DNA of 64,000 nucleotides from Pseudorhodoplanes sp. (GCA_032027085.1 JAVSMS010000001.1:822332-886331), one strand, 5' to 3'. Positions 52,343 to 61,031 are shown, counted from the stretch's first letter. Numbers and translations: made by a program. The notes: a model not told the origin generated them from the sequence alone.

Positions 52343-52590
52343 TCATCCCGGGCCCTTCGTAATGTCGACAAGGATGACGTTGTGATCTCCGCCTTCCTCG
52401 ACCTCCCTGCGGATGACGGTAGTCGAATAGACCGCGCCATTGCCCGACACCTCCGACCATTCAAATTCGGACGATCCGCAATGCGGACACAGAACGCGCG
52501 GGTAGAACCAAAACGATCCGTCGGCCAGACAGCGCTGCAGCATGAACCGGCCTTCGCTGAGAAAGGCAGAAAATTGCTGGTCGGGGCAAC
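52343..52590 (-). pseudogene. Fragment of a DUF35 zinc-ribbon protein gene
   Basis: Read leftward: FMLQRCLADGSFWFYPRVLCPHCGSSEFEW, then GAVYSTTVIRREVEEGG...VILVDITKGPG. The Cys ribbon and OB-fold start are those of a DUF35 protein different from the one at 48,727. Both ends are lost and no start fits, so it is a remnant. Confidence 0.6.
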
Positions 52591-53104
52591 ATGGCGATGC
52601 CCCGACCGCAAACTCTCGAGGAGCTTCGCAACGAGATCGGTGAATCCTGCGCGCTGGCCGTTCTCGACGGGACTGACATTGTCTATGTCCTGCGCTTGCC
52701 AGCACGCCGGATCCTGACCACGAATCTTGGCATCGGAAGCCGGCTGCCGGCGCACGTTGTTTCGCTGGGACGTGTTCTCCTCGCCGGGCTGTCAAAAGGG
52801 GAGCGCGATATTCAGCTGTCGAAAATCAAATTCCCCCGCCTGACCCCGCGCACGATCGTTGATCGAAGCGTTCTGGAGAAGGAACTCGAGCGTGTGGCCG
52901 CGCAAGGCTACGCCTGGATCGACGGTGAGCTTGATCCTTCCATTTGCGGCTGTGCCGTTAAGGGACAACAGCCGTTCGGTCGTAGCCGCCATCAGCGTGA
53001 GTTTGATTTCCGGAACGATCGACGAGGCGACGGCAAAGGAACGATACTTCATCCTATTGAAACGCGCTGCGGAAGAGATTCGCGCGCAAACGTCTGCGCA
53101 TTAA
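52591..53104 (+). pseudogene. Decayed IclR-family regulator, truncated and frameshifted
   Basis: Effector-domain sequence of an IclR protein (RNEIGESCALAVLDGTDIVYVLRLPARRI...SLGRVLLAGL...RVAAQGYAWIDGELDPSICG) runs in one frame. It then continues in the next frame as AAVPLRDNSRSVVAAISVSLIS...LLKRAAEEIRAQTSAH to the stop at 53,104. The N-terminal DNA-binding domain is gone. The shift lies at about 52,940-52,965. Confidence 0.75.
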
Positions 53105-53252
53105 TGTCCATTATACGAGCAGTCATTCAACTTGATAAAAAAGAGTCAAAACGTATCCAGTCACTACTCGCTACAAAATGTGTCAATTGTATCGAGTAAT
53201 GTTCTACGAGCCTGATACGAGAGATGTATTTTGTATCGAGTGGATAGAAGCA

Positions 53253-53276
53253 CCTCCGGCACGAATGTGCCGGAGG
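53253..53276 (-). terminator. Hairpin terminator after the 98-residue gene
   Basis: CCTCCGGCAC-GAAT-GTGCCGGAGG is a perfect 10-bp stem, 11 bp beyond the stop of the leftward gene. The surrounding 53,105-53,250 is AT-rich and otherwise empty. Confidence 0.6.
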
Positions 53277-53287
53277 CTTATTTCGTC

Positions 53288-53578
53288 TTATTCGTCTCGT
53301 TCCAAATACTGTACGGTTTCTTCAAAGACGCCTCGTAAAAACTTGGTCACACGTTTAACTGTTTTATCACTATCGGGATTAGATTTTTCGCTTTGCACGT
53401 TGCGCCGCATTCTATCGAAGGCTCGATCAAAAAATTGCTCGGCTCTCGTTCTTGAACGAGACGTCTCTCCACCTAATATTCCAATCTCATAAAGCGTTTC
53501 CCCTAGGATTGCTTCAAGGGCATCAAATCTTGCGAATATATTAGCGTGAAGATCCTGCTCCAGTTTCAACTTTTTCAT
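53288..53578 (-). CDS. Hypothetical small charged protein
   Basis: 96 residues from the ATG at 53,578 (AGGA eight bases upstream; a TTG two codons earlier is possible). Helical and charged (LEQDLHANIFARFDALEAILGETLYEIG, then AEQFFDRAFDRMRRNVQ and VTKFLRGVFEETVQYLERDE). No family recognised. The next leftward gene upstream ends at 53,677, so it may be the last gene of a three-gene leftward unit. Confidence 0.65.
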   Translation of the reverse strand: MKKLKLEQDLHANIFARFDALEAILGETLYEIGILGGETSRSRTRAEQFFDRAFDRMRRNVQSEKSNPDSDKTVKRVTKFLRGVFEETVQYLERDE

Positions 53579-53676
53579 ATTCAATCCTTTAGCAGCGCGA
53601 TTTCAGTCGCGCACTCATCCAGCATCTTGCTGTAATCGTCTTCTTTACAAGTTTGCGAAATATGGACGCTCGGCCG

Positions 53677-54156
53677 CTAAGCGGCCCTAGACCCCAGGCA
53701 AGCACAGCGATTGATACCGCCTTTGCGACGGATATATGCACTGGATAACTCTGAGGGCTTTTTGTTTTCGTTCGCGTATTGCAAAGCCCGCCCCCACTTA
53801 TGGCGGGTCCGCCTATCCACAAGCACAGGATCCGAAGTGCAGGCGATAACCATCGAAAACACATTCTCGGATAATGGGATATCCAACTCGGTTAGCCGAA
53901 TTGCGCGTTCGCAGTTCTGAAGCGGTCTAGACACTGCCCTCCACAAAGCGACCAGCTTCCAAACCGCGTCAAGATAGCGATAGATCGCAGCACGCCCTCG
54001 TTGAGACACCACCTCATCCCAAACACCGCGAACTCTTTGGAGTTCAGCCCACAGAGATCTATCGGAGTAGGTCAGTATGGGCCTTCCGGATACTTCAAAC
54101 CTCTCGAACTCCAGAAGCTCTTCGCCAGCCGGCTTCATGTGGCACACAGCTAACAT
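53677..54156 (-). CDS. Hypothetical protein, plasmid/island type
   Basis: 159 residues. An amphipathic helical middle (IYRYLDAVWKLVALWRAVSRPLQNCERAI) and a terminal basic HKWGRALQYANENKKP are visible; no TM or signal peptide. It overlaps the preceding 74-residue gene by 7 bp, implying coupling. It could be an accessory replication or partition factor given the neighbours, but that is only context. Confidence 0.65.
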   Translation of the reverse strand: MLAVCHMKPAGEELLEFERFEVSGRPILTYSDRSLWAELQRVRGVWDEVVSQRGRAAIYRYLDAVWKLVALWRAVSRPLQNCERAIRLTELDIPLSENVFSMVIACTSDPVLVDRRTRHKWGRALQYANENKKPSELSSAYIRRKGGINRCACLGSRAA

Positions 54157-54374
54157 TCTGAAAGATCAGCGACGGCATCCGCCGCCTGATCTCGCAGATG
54201 ACGCTTTATTGCGGGTGTTGATCGCCAAACCAAGGCGTTCCCTTCTAGGCAGAGCATAGCGTTTCCGCTCTGGTGCATTTTGCGCAATCTGGCGGCTAGT
54301 CGCCCATCAATCACCCTCTTGCTCTGCCAGCCGCCTGCCCAACCGAGCAGATCCGCTTCAACAAACACTCTCAT
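54150..54374 (-). CDS. Small hypothetical protein
   Basis: 74 residues with AGGAG five bases before the ATG. It starts MRVFVEADLLGWAGGWQSKRVIDGRLAARLRKMHQSGNAML and has a basic C-terminal helix. Not recognised. It is the first gene of the leftward unit and divergent from the HUH Rep-like gene across a 215-bp region holding an 8-bp inverted repeat. Confidence 0.6.
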   Translation of the reverse strand: MRVFVEADLLGWAGGWQSKRVIDGRLAARLRKMHQSGNAMLCLEGNALVWRSTPAIKRHLRDQAADAVADLSEC

Positions 54375-54589
54375 GGAGACTCCTTCGGTACACGAGTTCT
54401 CATGAGCGAAATTAGCTTTCTACATACAGCATCGTTTGCGCCTCAGGCGACGCAACTTCGGGTTTTGACGCGCCAAACGCGGACTTACCCGTATGCCTGA
54501 TGCACCGCGTTTCGCTAATTTAGATCGTAGAAGCAAAAGTCCGTCGGAGAAGCCGCAGACAATAGCCGCTACCTAATACGGAGGATTCA
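54375..54589. other. Divergent intergenic region, possible origin-like repeats
   Basis: AAATTAGC at 54,409-54,416 and its reverse complement GCTAATTT at 54,514-54,521 form an inverted pair about 100 bp apart. A small CGCCT-C-AGGCG hairpin lies between them. This could hold promoters or a nick site for the adjacent HUH protein. Confidence 0.3.
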
Positions 54590-55183
54590 ATGCGGAACAA
54601 CTCGCTTCGCAATTGCAAAAACTATGTCAATTTGGAAAGCGGTTCACGGATCGAAAAAAAAGATCTGATCGAAGCTTACTCAGATCTTCTCGTCGGCCTC
54701 GAGAAGCCTCACTGGCAACTTTATCTAGTTACCTTGAGCTTCAACCAAATGGGAGGGAATCGGGAGCGTCGCAAGGAAACAATGCGAACTGAGACCATAA
54801 ATATGTTCAATAAATTGCTGACGAGGTTCTTCCGTAGGCCCCGCTCGGATAGCGTCAAGGGGTGGCTGCCAGTAGGGGTATTTATGTTCGACATGCCGGT
54901 TCGGAAAACAAACAAAAGGCGAAGGAATGTAACCTCACAAGTGCTGGTGAATGATGGGCTACACGTGCATGGGATTATTGCGGCTCATCCTTTTGGACGC
55001 ATTCAAATGTCGCTAGAGAAGTATTTCATCCAACACCAGAATGTATTTCGGACGCAAAACCTCAGCGAAGTTGACGTTCGACAAATTCAAGAAAGCTCGA
55101 GAAAAGCAGCAGGATATGCCGTGAAGGGCTTAAAGCGTTTCGATATGTCCGCCGACGACATGCTCATATTACCTCGTGACTGA
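54590..55183 (+). CDS. HUH-endonuclease-like replication/relaxase protein
   Basis: 197 residues with GGAGG before the ATG. Three Rep-type motifs appear in order: a hydrophobic strand YLVTLSF (about residues 45-51), a His-x-His in GLHVHGIIA (H125, H127) and a Tyr-x-x-Lys in AAGYAVKG (Y176, K179). This is the arrangement of rolling-circle Rep and REP-associated HUH nucleases. No helicase domain is present. It sits in a block with ParB- and excisionase-like genes next to a tRNA, suggesting a role in mobilising or replicating that element. Confidence 0.6.
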   Translation: MRNNSLRNCKNYVNLESGSRIEKKDLIEAYSDLLVGLEKPHWQLYLVTLSFNQMGGNRERRKETMRTETINMFNKLLTRFFRRPRSDSVKGWLPVGVFMFDMPVRKTNKRRRNVTSQVLVNDGLHVHGIIAAHPFGRIQMSLEKYFIQHQNVFRTQNLSEVDVRQIQESSRKAAGYAVKGLKRFDMSADDMLILPRD

Positions 55184-55355
55184 TGTCGGCGTGGAGTATT
55201 TCGTTCGACGGCGCAGTTAAGCCGCGATGTTCCGTGGACGTGTAAACGCGTGCTTTTGGCCGGACGGTCCGCCACACGCATCCTGTTAGAGGGCCGCCAG
55301 TCGCGTCAACGCGAAAGGAAGCGCGCCCGGGGATGGACGCGCGCCCTGTCCGATT

Positions 55356-56771
55356 TTACAGTTCGTAATAATCATCCGCCTTATTGGACAAATTGGTCGG
55401 CGTTCGTTGACTCTCGAGTCGAGATTGAACATCGAGCTCCGCGTGACGAGGCGCCTGCAACTCCTTTTCGGTAATACTGGAGCATCCGCTGAAATCTGGA
55501 TCTCGATTCTCGTAGGTTTGTAACGCGCGCGGGTCGCCGCCGTGCTTCTTTCTCCTGTAGCCATTCGCTTTAAAGTATTTCCGGAGTGATTTCCAAGAGA
55601 GCCCTTTCGAAATCGAATGCGCCTTCAGAACGCTTATTTCTATATTCTTCCGTCCGGCAAACACATCTCTCACGTATCGGCCCACATCGCTGCTGGCCCG
55701 GCAAGGTCGGCTCTCGAGCCAGTTCACGAACTCTTTGCGAACGGTCATCGGGGTGCGGGCCCAGAGCTTGATCCCGCCCTGGTCCTTCCAAAATTTACGC
55801 AGCTGTCGAAAATCCGTTTCTAGTACGGATTTATCGTCTTCACTGCCGCCTTCGTCCCCTTTTTCGTAGGCTTCCTCCCTTTGCCCGTCGTCATCCGCCG
55901 ACACCTCGTCGTCATCATCTTTACCGGCCCGATCTTTCTGCGCATCAGAGTCGGTGTCGTTGGATTCGCTACCTTCATCGTCCGAGGTAGTCGGGGCTTC
56001 GGCAGGCTGGAGCGGCGGGCTTTGAACCTCTGGGACTTCGGCAAGTTTCTTTAGAAGCTGGGCCAATTTTCGGTGCTGAGCTTCTGCACCCCCTGCAGAG
56101 GCGATAGCAAGCAAGGCGCTCTGGTTGTCATCAAGACCCGCGTCCTTGACCGCCGACTTCACGTCTGACGGCAAGCGAGCGATCTTGAAGGCACGCGCCA
56201 ACATCTTCTTTCGGGTATCAACTGTGCGCCCATATGCTGGCAGCAGGCGCGCGGACTTAAGGAGATCACCCTCGGGACGACCCTTTTTCGGGACAGGTTG
56301 TCCCGAAAATAGCCCCTTGGCCTTCAGAACGGTTTTGGCCCAATCTGTCCAGTGCTCGGCCTTCTCCAAGGCGGTCAGTTTCTTCCGGAACAGAGATTCG
56401 GCGATCTGAAGCAGACGCGCCTCCTCGTCGCTACCTATAAAAAGCCGACATTCGATGCGCTTAACTCCGGCAAATTGTGCAGCAGCGAGAACGTCAGCGC
56501 CCCAGATCAGCGCGTATTTTCCCAAACCCACCGGACGCACAATTACGGGATGAATCTGGCCAGTTACGATGAACCCTTCGGCGATGGACGACACAACGTC
56601 CTCGTCCGTCATCGACTGCTCAGGACGAAGCCGAATCTTCTCGATCTTGACCCGAAAGTATTCAGCCTTTGGAATCGAAATCGCACCCTCTGCCAAAACC
56701 GTGTGCGATGGCGGTTGTCGTCGGCTGTTATACTTGGACCACTTTATCTTGCTACGCTTCTTACCATCCAT
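55356..56771 (-). CDS. ParB-like nuclease-domain protein
   Basis: 471 residues from the ATG at 56,771. The N-terminal part (about 40-160) matches a ParB/Srx fold: KIRLRPEQSMTDEDVVSSIAEGFIVTGQIHPVIVRPVG, then LIWGADVLAAAQFAGVKRIECRLF. A long acidic, low-complexity linker follows (DDEGSESNDTDSDAQ...), then a basic C-terminal domain. It lacks a typical ParB helix-turn-helix and CTP-motif arrangement, so partitioning is uncertain; such proteins also serve ICEs as RepB/Spo0J-like factors. It overlaps the previous gene by 11 bp. Confidence 0.75.
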   Translation of the reverse strand: MDGKKRSKIKWSKYNSRRQPPSHTVLAEGAISIPKAEYFRVKIEKIRLRPEQSMTDEDVVSSIAEGFIVTGQIHPVIVRPVGLGKYALIWGADVLAAAQFAGVKRIECRLFIGSDEEARLLQIAESLFRKKLTALEKAEHWTDWAKTVLKAKGLFSGQPVPKKGRPEGDLLKSARLLPAYGRTVDTRKKMLARAFKIARLPSDVKSAVKDAGLDDNQSALLAIASAGGAEAQHRKLAQLLKKLAEVPEVQSPPLQPAEAPTTSDDEGSESNDTDSDAQKDRAGKDDDDEVSADDDGQREEAYEKGDEGGSEDDKSVLETDFRQLRKFWKDQGGIKLWARTPMTVRKEFVNWLESRPCRASSDVGRYVRDVFAGRKNIEISVLKAHSISKGLSWKSLRKYFKANGYRRKKHGGDPRALQTYENRDPDFSGCSSITEKELQAPRHAELDVQSRLESQRTPTNLSNKADDYYEL

Positions 56772-57165
56772 GGCCGCCGCCCTCTTCCAATCCATTACCG
56801 CATTCACCAACATTCGATTCAGGCGGGCAAACGATCAGCCCGTGAAATCGATCAAGTCTCCTTTCAAGTGCGCAGTCGAGTTGGCAGGTCTCGAGGGCAA
56901 GGTAAGACCGCCTGTGCTGCATCACACCACTGCGTGCTGGGTGCTGCAAGCCGACGCCGACAAACGGCCGGCAGCAGGCTTCATGGGCATGCGCATCGAG
57001 CTCGGCGCCGATTCTGCCTAACTCTGCCCAGATCTTGGACGGCTGACTAAACAGATGCAGGCCGATGAGCTCGGTTCTCACTTCACCCAGCAAGTTCCGA
57101 AACTCCACGACATGCGCTGTTTCGTTGCTCACCACAGTTCGCGGGGTAGCCTGAAGATTATCCAT
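56761..57165 (-). CDS. Hypothetical protein between excisionase- and ParB-like genes
   Basis: 134 residues, overlapping both neighbours (8 bp with the HTH gene, 11 bp with the ParB-like gene), which is the main support. It reads VVEFRNLLGEVRTELIGLHLFSQPSKIW..., rich in Leu, Gly and His, ending LEEGGGHGW. No known motif. Confidence 0.55.
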   Translation of the reverse strand: MDNLQATPRTVVSNETAHVVEFRNLLGEVRTELIGLHLFSQPSKIWAELGRIGAELDAHAHEACCRPFVGVGLQHPARSGVMQHRRSYLALETCQLDCALERRLDRFHGLIVCPPESNVGECGNGLEEGGGHGW

Positions 57166-57364
57166 CGATCGAGCCCCCGCACGGCTTGGCCAGTGGCCTT
57201 GTTTCGAGCCACTGCTCCAAATCTACGAGGAGAATCACAGTTCTCCGCTTAACTTTGCGCGCAATCAATCGACCTTCACGGATTTCTTCGCAAATCAGTG
57301 TTCGGCCAACGCCGGAAGTGGCCGCGGCCTCCTTTATTGACAGAGCAATTCGGCTTTTCTGCAT
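57158..57364 (-). CDS. Excisionase/MerR-type HTH protein
   Basis: 68 residues from the ATG at 57,364 with GAGGA six bases upstream. A single helix-turn-helix of the excisionase (HTH_17) type: LSIKEAAATSGVGRTLICEEIREGRLIARKV...VDLEQWLE. These small proteins bend DNA to steer integrase towards excision, or regulate element genes. It leads the HTH-hypothetical-ParB operon. Confidence 0.8.
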   Translation of the reverse strand: MQKSRIALSIKEAAATSGVGRTLICEEIREGRLIARKVKRRTVILLVDLEQWLETRPLAKPCGGSIDG

Positions 57365-57454
57365 GTTCGTCCTCATTAAGTGGCCCAATCCAATTTGGGC
57401 GCATGAGGACGATAGAGAGATTGCAGAGAAGTAGCGGGAAATACCGCCACCTTA

Positions 57455-58294
57455 TTAGAACACGAAAATTCCCGGTTCTCTTTTTTTTAAACGAAGCAGC
57501 TCGCGAATGACCGCTGCAACCTCATCATTGTTATTTGCAATTCGGCGCAGACTTTCTGGCCCTTGGCCAACGGCCAACAAATAGATGAGCCACAACAACG
57601 TCTTGGATTCGATAGATCCAAACCTTCGCGTTGCCGATTGAATGCCTTTTGCTATCGTGGTGGCATCGCTAAATCGGCGACACTCCTTCGGCAGAGTCAT
57701 TTGAAATGCTTCAATGAACTTAACAAACTTAGAGTGATCAGGATGCTTGTCGCCGCTAGACGCAGTTGCTCTCAAGCCGGATTCAATGAAGCTAGTCCTT
57801 ACAATTGACACCCATACTTCCCATTGGTCTTTGACTCGGCTTGCTTTCGCCTGGTTGATCCCCAAGAGCATAAGGTTGCTGGATGCCAGTGCGGTCTCAA
57901 GCGAGTCTGCAAAGTAGCTGAATGCACGGTCCGGACCATTCCGACCAGTGCTGCCCCACTTGGACTGATTGAATTTCTTGCTAACAACTTCTGGAGTTAT
58001 TTTTTTAGGCAGCTTTGGATCGAGCAGCACAATTCCCGAATGTTCGAACAAATTTTCGGTCGTCTTCTGCCAGGCTTTGACATGCTTGATAATTTCGCTC
58101 TTTCTTTTCGTGGACGTTCCAAGCAAAGCCAATCTGCCGAAGAAAATTGTAGCGAACGATATTTGATCTTTGACCAACTCAGGAATAGCGCAGTCGTAAA
58201 CCTGTTCGAGGCGCGACCAATTCGGCTTGTACCATTGTTGGGGTGATGCGGCGGCTGCAAAGTCTGCACCAACGACTATCCGCCCTGCGCTCAT
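57455..58294 (-). CDS. Hypothetical protein next to tRNA-Glu
   Basis: 279 residues from the ATG at 58,294; a longer frame to a TTG at 58,375 is possible but less likely. Mostly helical and soluble (RLALLGTSTKRKSEIIKHVKAW, FSYFADSLETALASSNLML, RFGSIESKTLLWLIYLLAVG). Not recognised. It lies between the excisionase-type gene and the tRNA, the usual place for an element's edge genes, but lacks integrase motifs. Confidence 0.65.
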   Translation of the reverse strand: MSAGRIVVGADFAAAASPQQWYKPNWSRLEQVYDCAIPELVKDQISFATIFFGRLALLGTSTKRKSEIIKHVKAWQKTTENLFEHSGIVLLDPKLPKKITPEVVSKKFNQSKWGSTGRNGPDRAFSYFADSLETALASSNLMLLGINQAKASRVKDQWEVWVSIVRTSFIESGLRATASSGDKHPDHSKFVKFIEAFQMTLPKECRRFSDATTIAKGIQSATRRFGSIESKTLLWLIYLLAVGQGPESLRRIANNNDEVAAVIRELLRLKKREPGIFVF

Positions 58295-58412
58295 GCAGCG
58301 ATCATTCGAAAGAACTGAGGAAGGAAAGAATATTGTGCATGCAGGGTTTCCGTATAATTTCCGTACGTCCCACAAATGCCGAACGTTAGATGTCGTAAAT
58401 CATTGAAATCAT

Positions 58413-58487
58413 TGGCGCTCCCTAGGGGAATCGAACCCCTGTTTCAGCCTTGAGAGGGCCGCGTCCTAACCGCTAGACGAAGGGAGC
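58413..58487 (-). tRNA. tRNA-Glu (anticodon CTC)
   Basis: Folded by hand: a 7-bp acceptor stem GCTCCCT/AGGGAGC, a D-arm with GCGGTTAGGAC, an anticodon loop CTCTCAA giving CTC (Glu), a TTCGATT T-loop and discriminator G. The 3' CCA is encoded. The tRNA is leftward, so its 3' end faces the accessory region, as for a tRNA used as an integration site. Confidence 0.95.
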
Positions 58488-58535
58488 GTGCGCCTTCAGA
58501 TAGCCCCGAAGACCGCGCGAGGCAAGCTGGGGCGA

Positions 58536-58880
58536 TCAGGGTTCGTTGACAAAGCGCAGCCGTCCGGCCGGCTGCAGGGTGCGGGCGTCGAAAGCGCGGA
58601 TTTCGGTCGATCCCTGCACGTCGATGGTCACGACAATGCGCTCGCCGGCGGTGGCGGTTGCGATCACCTTGGCGCCTTTCGGCAGCATGGTAACGAGTTC
58701 GGCCGAGGTCGCGACACTTCCCTCGCTGCGGAAAATACGATAGCCGACAACGCCGATGACCACCGCGATGCCGATCAGGGTGGCGACACCCGACAGCATC
58801 GACATCCAGCGCACGCGCGCGACAAGGCGCTCCTGTTCCGGATTGAGAGGCTTTTCGTCATCGTTGGCAGGGCTGGTCAT
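58536..58880 (-). CDS. DUF6476-type conserved small membrane protein
   Basis: 114 residues. One TM helix (about residues 28-48, MLSGVATLIGIAVVIGVVGY) separates a charged N-terminus (PANDDEKPLNPEQERLVAR) from a beta-rich periplasmic tail ending with GRLRFVNEP. Short proteins of this form are conserved next to rluD in Hyphomicrobiales. The start codon overlaps the rluD start codon on the other strand (CATG at 58,878-58,881). Confidence 0.8.
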   Translation of the reverse strand: MTSPANDDEKPLNPEQERLVARVRWMSMLSGVATLIGIAVVIGVVGYRIFRSEGSVATSAELVTMLPKGAKVIATATAGERIVVTIDVQGSTEIRAFDARTLQPAGRLRFVNEP

Positions 58881-59913
58881 GAGCGTCACACAGGAGCAAA
58901 TCGAAACGGTCGTCGTCGCCGACGCGGAAAGCGGCGATCGGCTCGACCGCCTGCTGGCCCAGCGCCTCGCGGCCCTGTCGCGCACGCGACTGAAAGCCCT
59001 GATCCTGGACGGTGCGGTCACGATCGGCGGCCGGACCATCCTTGATCCCGGCCATCGCGTCAATGCGGGAGAGAAAATCGAGGTTACCGTTCCGCCGCCG
59101 GAGGAGCCCGAGCCCAAACCGGAAAACATTCCACTCAATATTGTCTACGAAGATGACCAGCTCATTGTCATCGACAAGCCTTCGGGGCTGGTGGTGCATC
59201 CGGCGGCCGGCCACCCCACCGGGACATTGGTGAATGCCCTGATCGCCCATTGCGGCGACAGCCTGTCCGGCATCGGCGGGGTGAAGCGGCCGGGCATCGT
59301 GCATCGGCTCGACAAGGACACCACCGGCCTGATGGTGGTGGCCAAGACCGACCGGGCGCACCAGGCGCTAGCGGAACAATTCGCCGACCACGGCCGCACC
59401 GGGCCTTTGCAGCGGGGGTATTTCGCATTGGTCTGGGGCGCCCCCGAGCGGCCCAAGGGCACGATCGACGCCCCGATCGACCGCCACCCCCATGCCCGCG
59501 ATAAAATGGCGGTCCGGCCGAGTGGACGTGAGGCCATTACCCATTGGCAGGTCGTTGAACGTTTTCCGGGCCTCGACAAAAAGTGGCTGGCGAGCCTGAT
59601 TGAATGCCGGCTGGAAACCGGCCGCACCCATCAGATCCGGGTGCATCTGGCGCATCTCGGCCATCCGCTGATCGGCGATTCGACCTATGGTCCGGGTTTC
59701 CGGACCAAATCCGCGCTTCTCGCCCCGGCCGCCCGCGAGGCCCTGCAGGACCTTGGAAGACAGGCCCTGCATGCCTATCTCCTCGGATTCGAACATCCCA
59801 TTTCAGGTGAGGAGCTGGTATTCCGCTCGGAACTCCCGGCTGACCTTGCCCGTTTGCGTAGTGCCCTGAGGGATCATGGCACCGCAACCCTTCCGACCGG
59901 GAAGAAGCGATAA
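58879..59913 (+). CDS. rluD: 23S rRNA pseudouridine synthase RluD (RluA family)
   Basis: 344 residues. An N-terminal S4 RNA-binding domain (RLDRLLAQRLAALSRTRLKALI) is followed by the RluA catalytic domain with HRLDKDTTG (the catalytic Asp) and GRTHQIRVHL. It converts specific uridines of helix 69 of 23S rRNA. The start is the ATG at 58,879; the frame is open upstream but lies in the opposite gene. The next gene is rpoH, in an order common in alphaproteobacteria. Confidence 0.95.
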   Translation: MSVTQEQIETVVVADAESGDRLDRLLAQRLAALSRTRLKALILDGAVTIGGRTILDPGHRVNAGEKIEVTVPPPEEPEPKPENIPLNIVYEDDQLIVIDKPSGLVVHPAAGHPTGTLVNALIAHCGDSLSGIGGVKRPGIVHRLDKDTTGLMVVAKTDRAHQALAEQFADHGRTGPLQRGYFALVWGAPERPKGTIDAPIDRHPHARDKMAVRPSGREAITHWQVVERFPGLDKKWLASLIECRLETGRTHQIRVHLAHLGHPLIGDSTYGPGFRTKSALLAPAAREALQDLGRQALHAYLLGFEHPISGEELVFRSELPADLARLRSALRDHGTATLPTGKKR

Positions 59914-60113
59914 ACTGATATCCACCAAAGGCTTGGCCGGCAGCGGCCAGGTCACGACGAGGTGACAGGAAGTTAACTTTCTTTCGCCGCGTCCGTCCCA
60001 TATGCTGCACCTGCGGCTGGGATTTCGCAGTCGCAACATGCGCCGTCCGCCACTGAGGGGTCGGCCCATTTGCCTGCCGAATGGTTCGGGGGCATGAAAA
60101 ATGGAGGGCAAAT

Positions 60114-61031
60114 ATGGCCCGTGCTACGGCTCTGCCGATTGTGACCGCTGAAGGCGGTCTCGCCCGTTATATGGAAGAAATCCGCCGGTTCCCGATGCTG
60201 GAACCGCAGGAAGAATACATGCTGGCCAAACGCTGGCGCGAACACGATGACCGTGAAGCCGCGCACAAGCTGGTCACGAGCCATCTGCGTCTCGTCGCCA
60301 AGATCGCGATGGGTTACCGCGGGTATGGCCTGCCGATTTCCGAAGTCATTTCCGAAGGCAATGTCGGTCTGATGCAGGCCGTCAAACGCTTTGAGCCGGA
60401 AAAGGGCTTCCGCCTCGCCACCTACGCGATGTGGTGGATCAAGGCTTCGATCCAGGAATACATCCTGCGTTCGTGGTCGCTCGTGAAAATGGGCACCACC
60501 GCGAACCAGAAGAAGCTTTTCTTCAACCTGCGCAAGGCAAAGAGCAAGATTTCCGCGCTCGGCGACGGGGATTTGCGTCCCGAGCAGGTCGAAAGCATCG
60601 CCAAGCGCCTCGGCGTCACCGAAAAGGACGTCGTGGACATGAACCGGCGTCTGTCGGGCGATGCCTCGCTCAACGCGCCTATCCGCGACGACGGCGACAG
60701 CGGCGAATGGCAGGACTGGCTTGCGGATGAATCCGCCGGCCAGGAGGAAATCCTCGCCGAGAGCGAAGAGATGGACAACCGCCGCAAGGCGCTGTCGCAT
60801 GCGCTGTCCGTCCTGAATGATCGCGAACGTCGCATCTTCGAGGCGCGTCGGCTCGCCGATGATCCGGTGACGCTGGAGGAACTCGCCGAGGAATTCGGCG
60901 TGTCGCGCGAGCGCGTGCGCCAGATCGAGGTGCGCGCTTTCGAGAAGGTGCAGAAGGCGGTGAAGAACAAGGTGGCGGCGATGGAAACACCGCCGGCCGC
61001 TGCCGAACGCGCACCGCTGCCGGTACACTGA
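60114..61031 (+). CDS. rpoH: RNA polymerase heat-shock sigma factor RpoH (sigma-32)
   Basis: 305 residues from the ATG at 60,114 (GGAGGG upstream). Sigma-70 regions 2 and 4 are complete. Region 2 reads SHLRLVAKIAMGYRGYGLP...SEGNVGLMQAVKRF...YAMWWIKASIQEYILRSWSLVK. The RpoH box is QKKLFFNLRKAK, and region 4 is TLEELAEEFGVSRERVRQIEVRAFEKVQ. A 200-bp leader precedes it, which may hold its promoters. It directs the heat-shock regulon. Confidence 0.97.
   Translation: MARATALPIVTAEGGLARYMEEIRRFPMLEPQEEYMLAKRWREHDDREAAHKLVTSHLRLVAKIAMGYRGYGLPISEVISEGNVGLMQAVKRFEPEKGFRLATYAMWWIKASIQEYILRSWSLVKMGTTANQKKLFFNLRKAKSKISALGDGDLRPEQVESIAKRLGVTEKDVVDMNRRLSGDASLNAPIRDDGDSGEWQDWLADESAGQEEILAESEEMDNRRKALSHALSVLNDRERRIFEARRLADDPVTLEELAEEFGVSRERVRQIEVRAFEKVQKAVKNKVAAMETPPAAAERAPLPVH

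Noticed and set aside
56352-57050. 232-codon rightward frame opposite the ParB-like gene
   Set aside because: No ribosome site, and the opposite strand has a recognisable ParB domain and overlapping operon genes.
58413-58487. Direct repeat of the tRNA-Glu 3' end elsewhere in the window (att site)
   Set aside because: I looked by eye for the GGGGTTCGATTCCCCT segment in the gaps and found none; the far end, if any, must lie outside.
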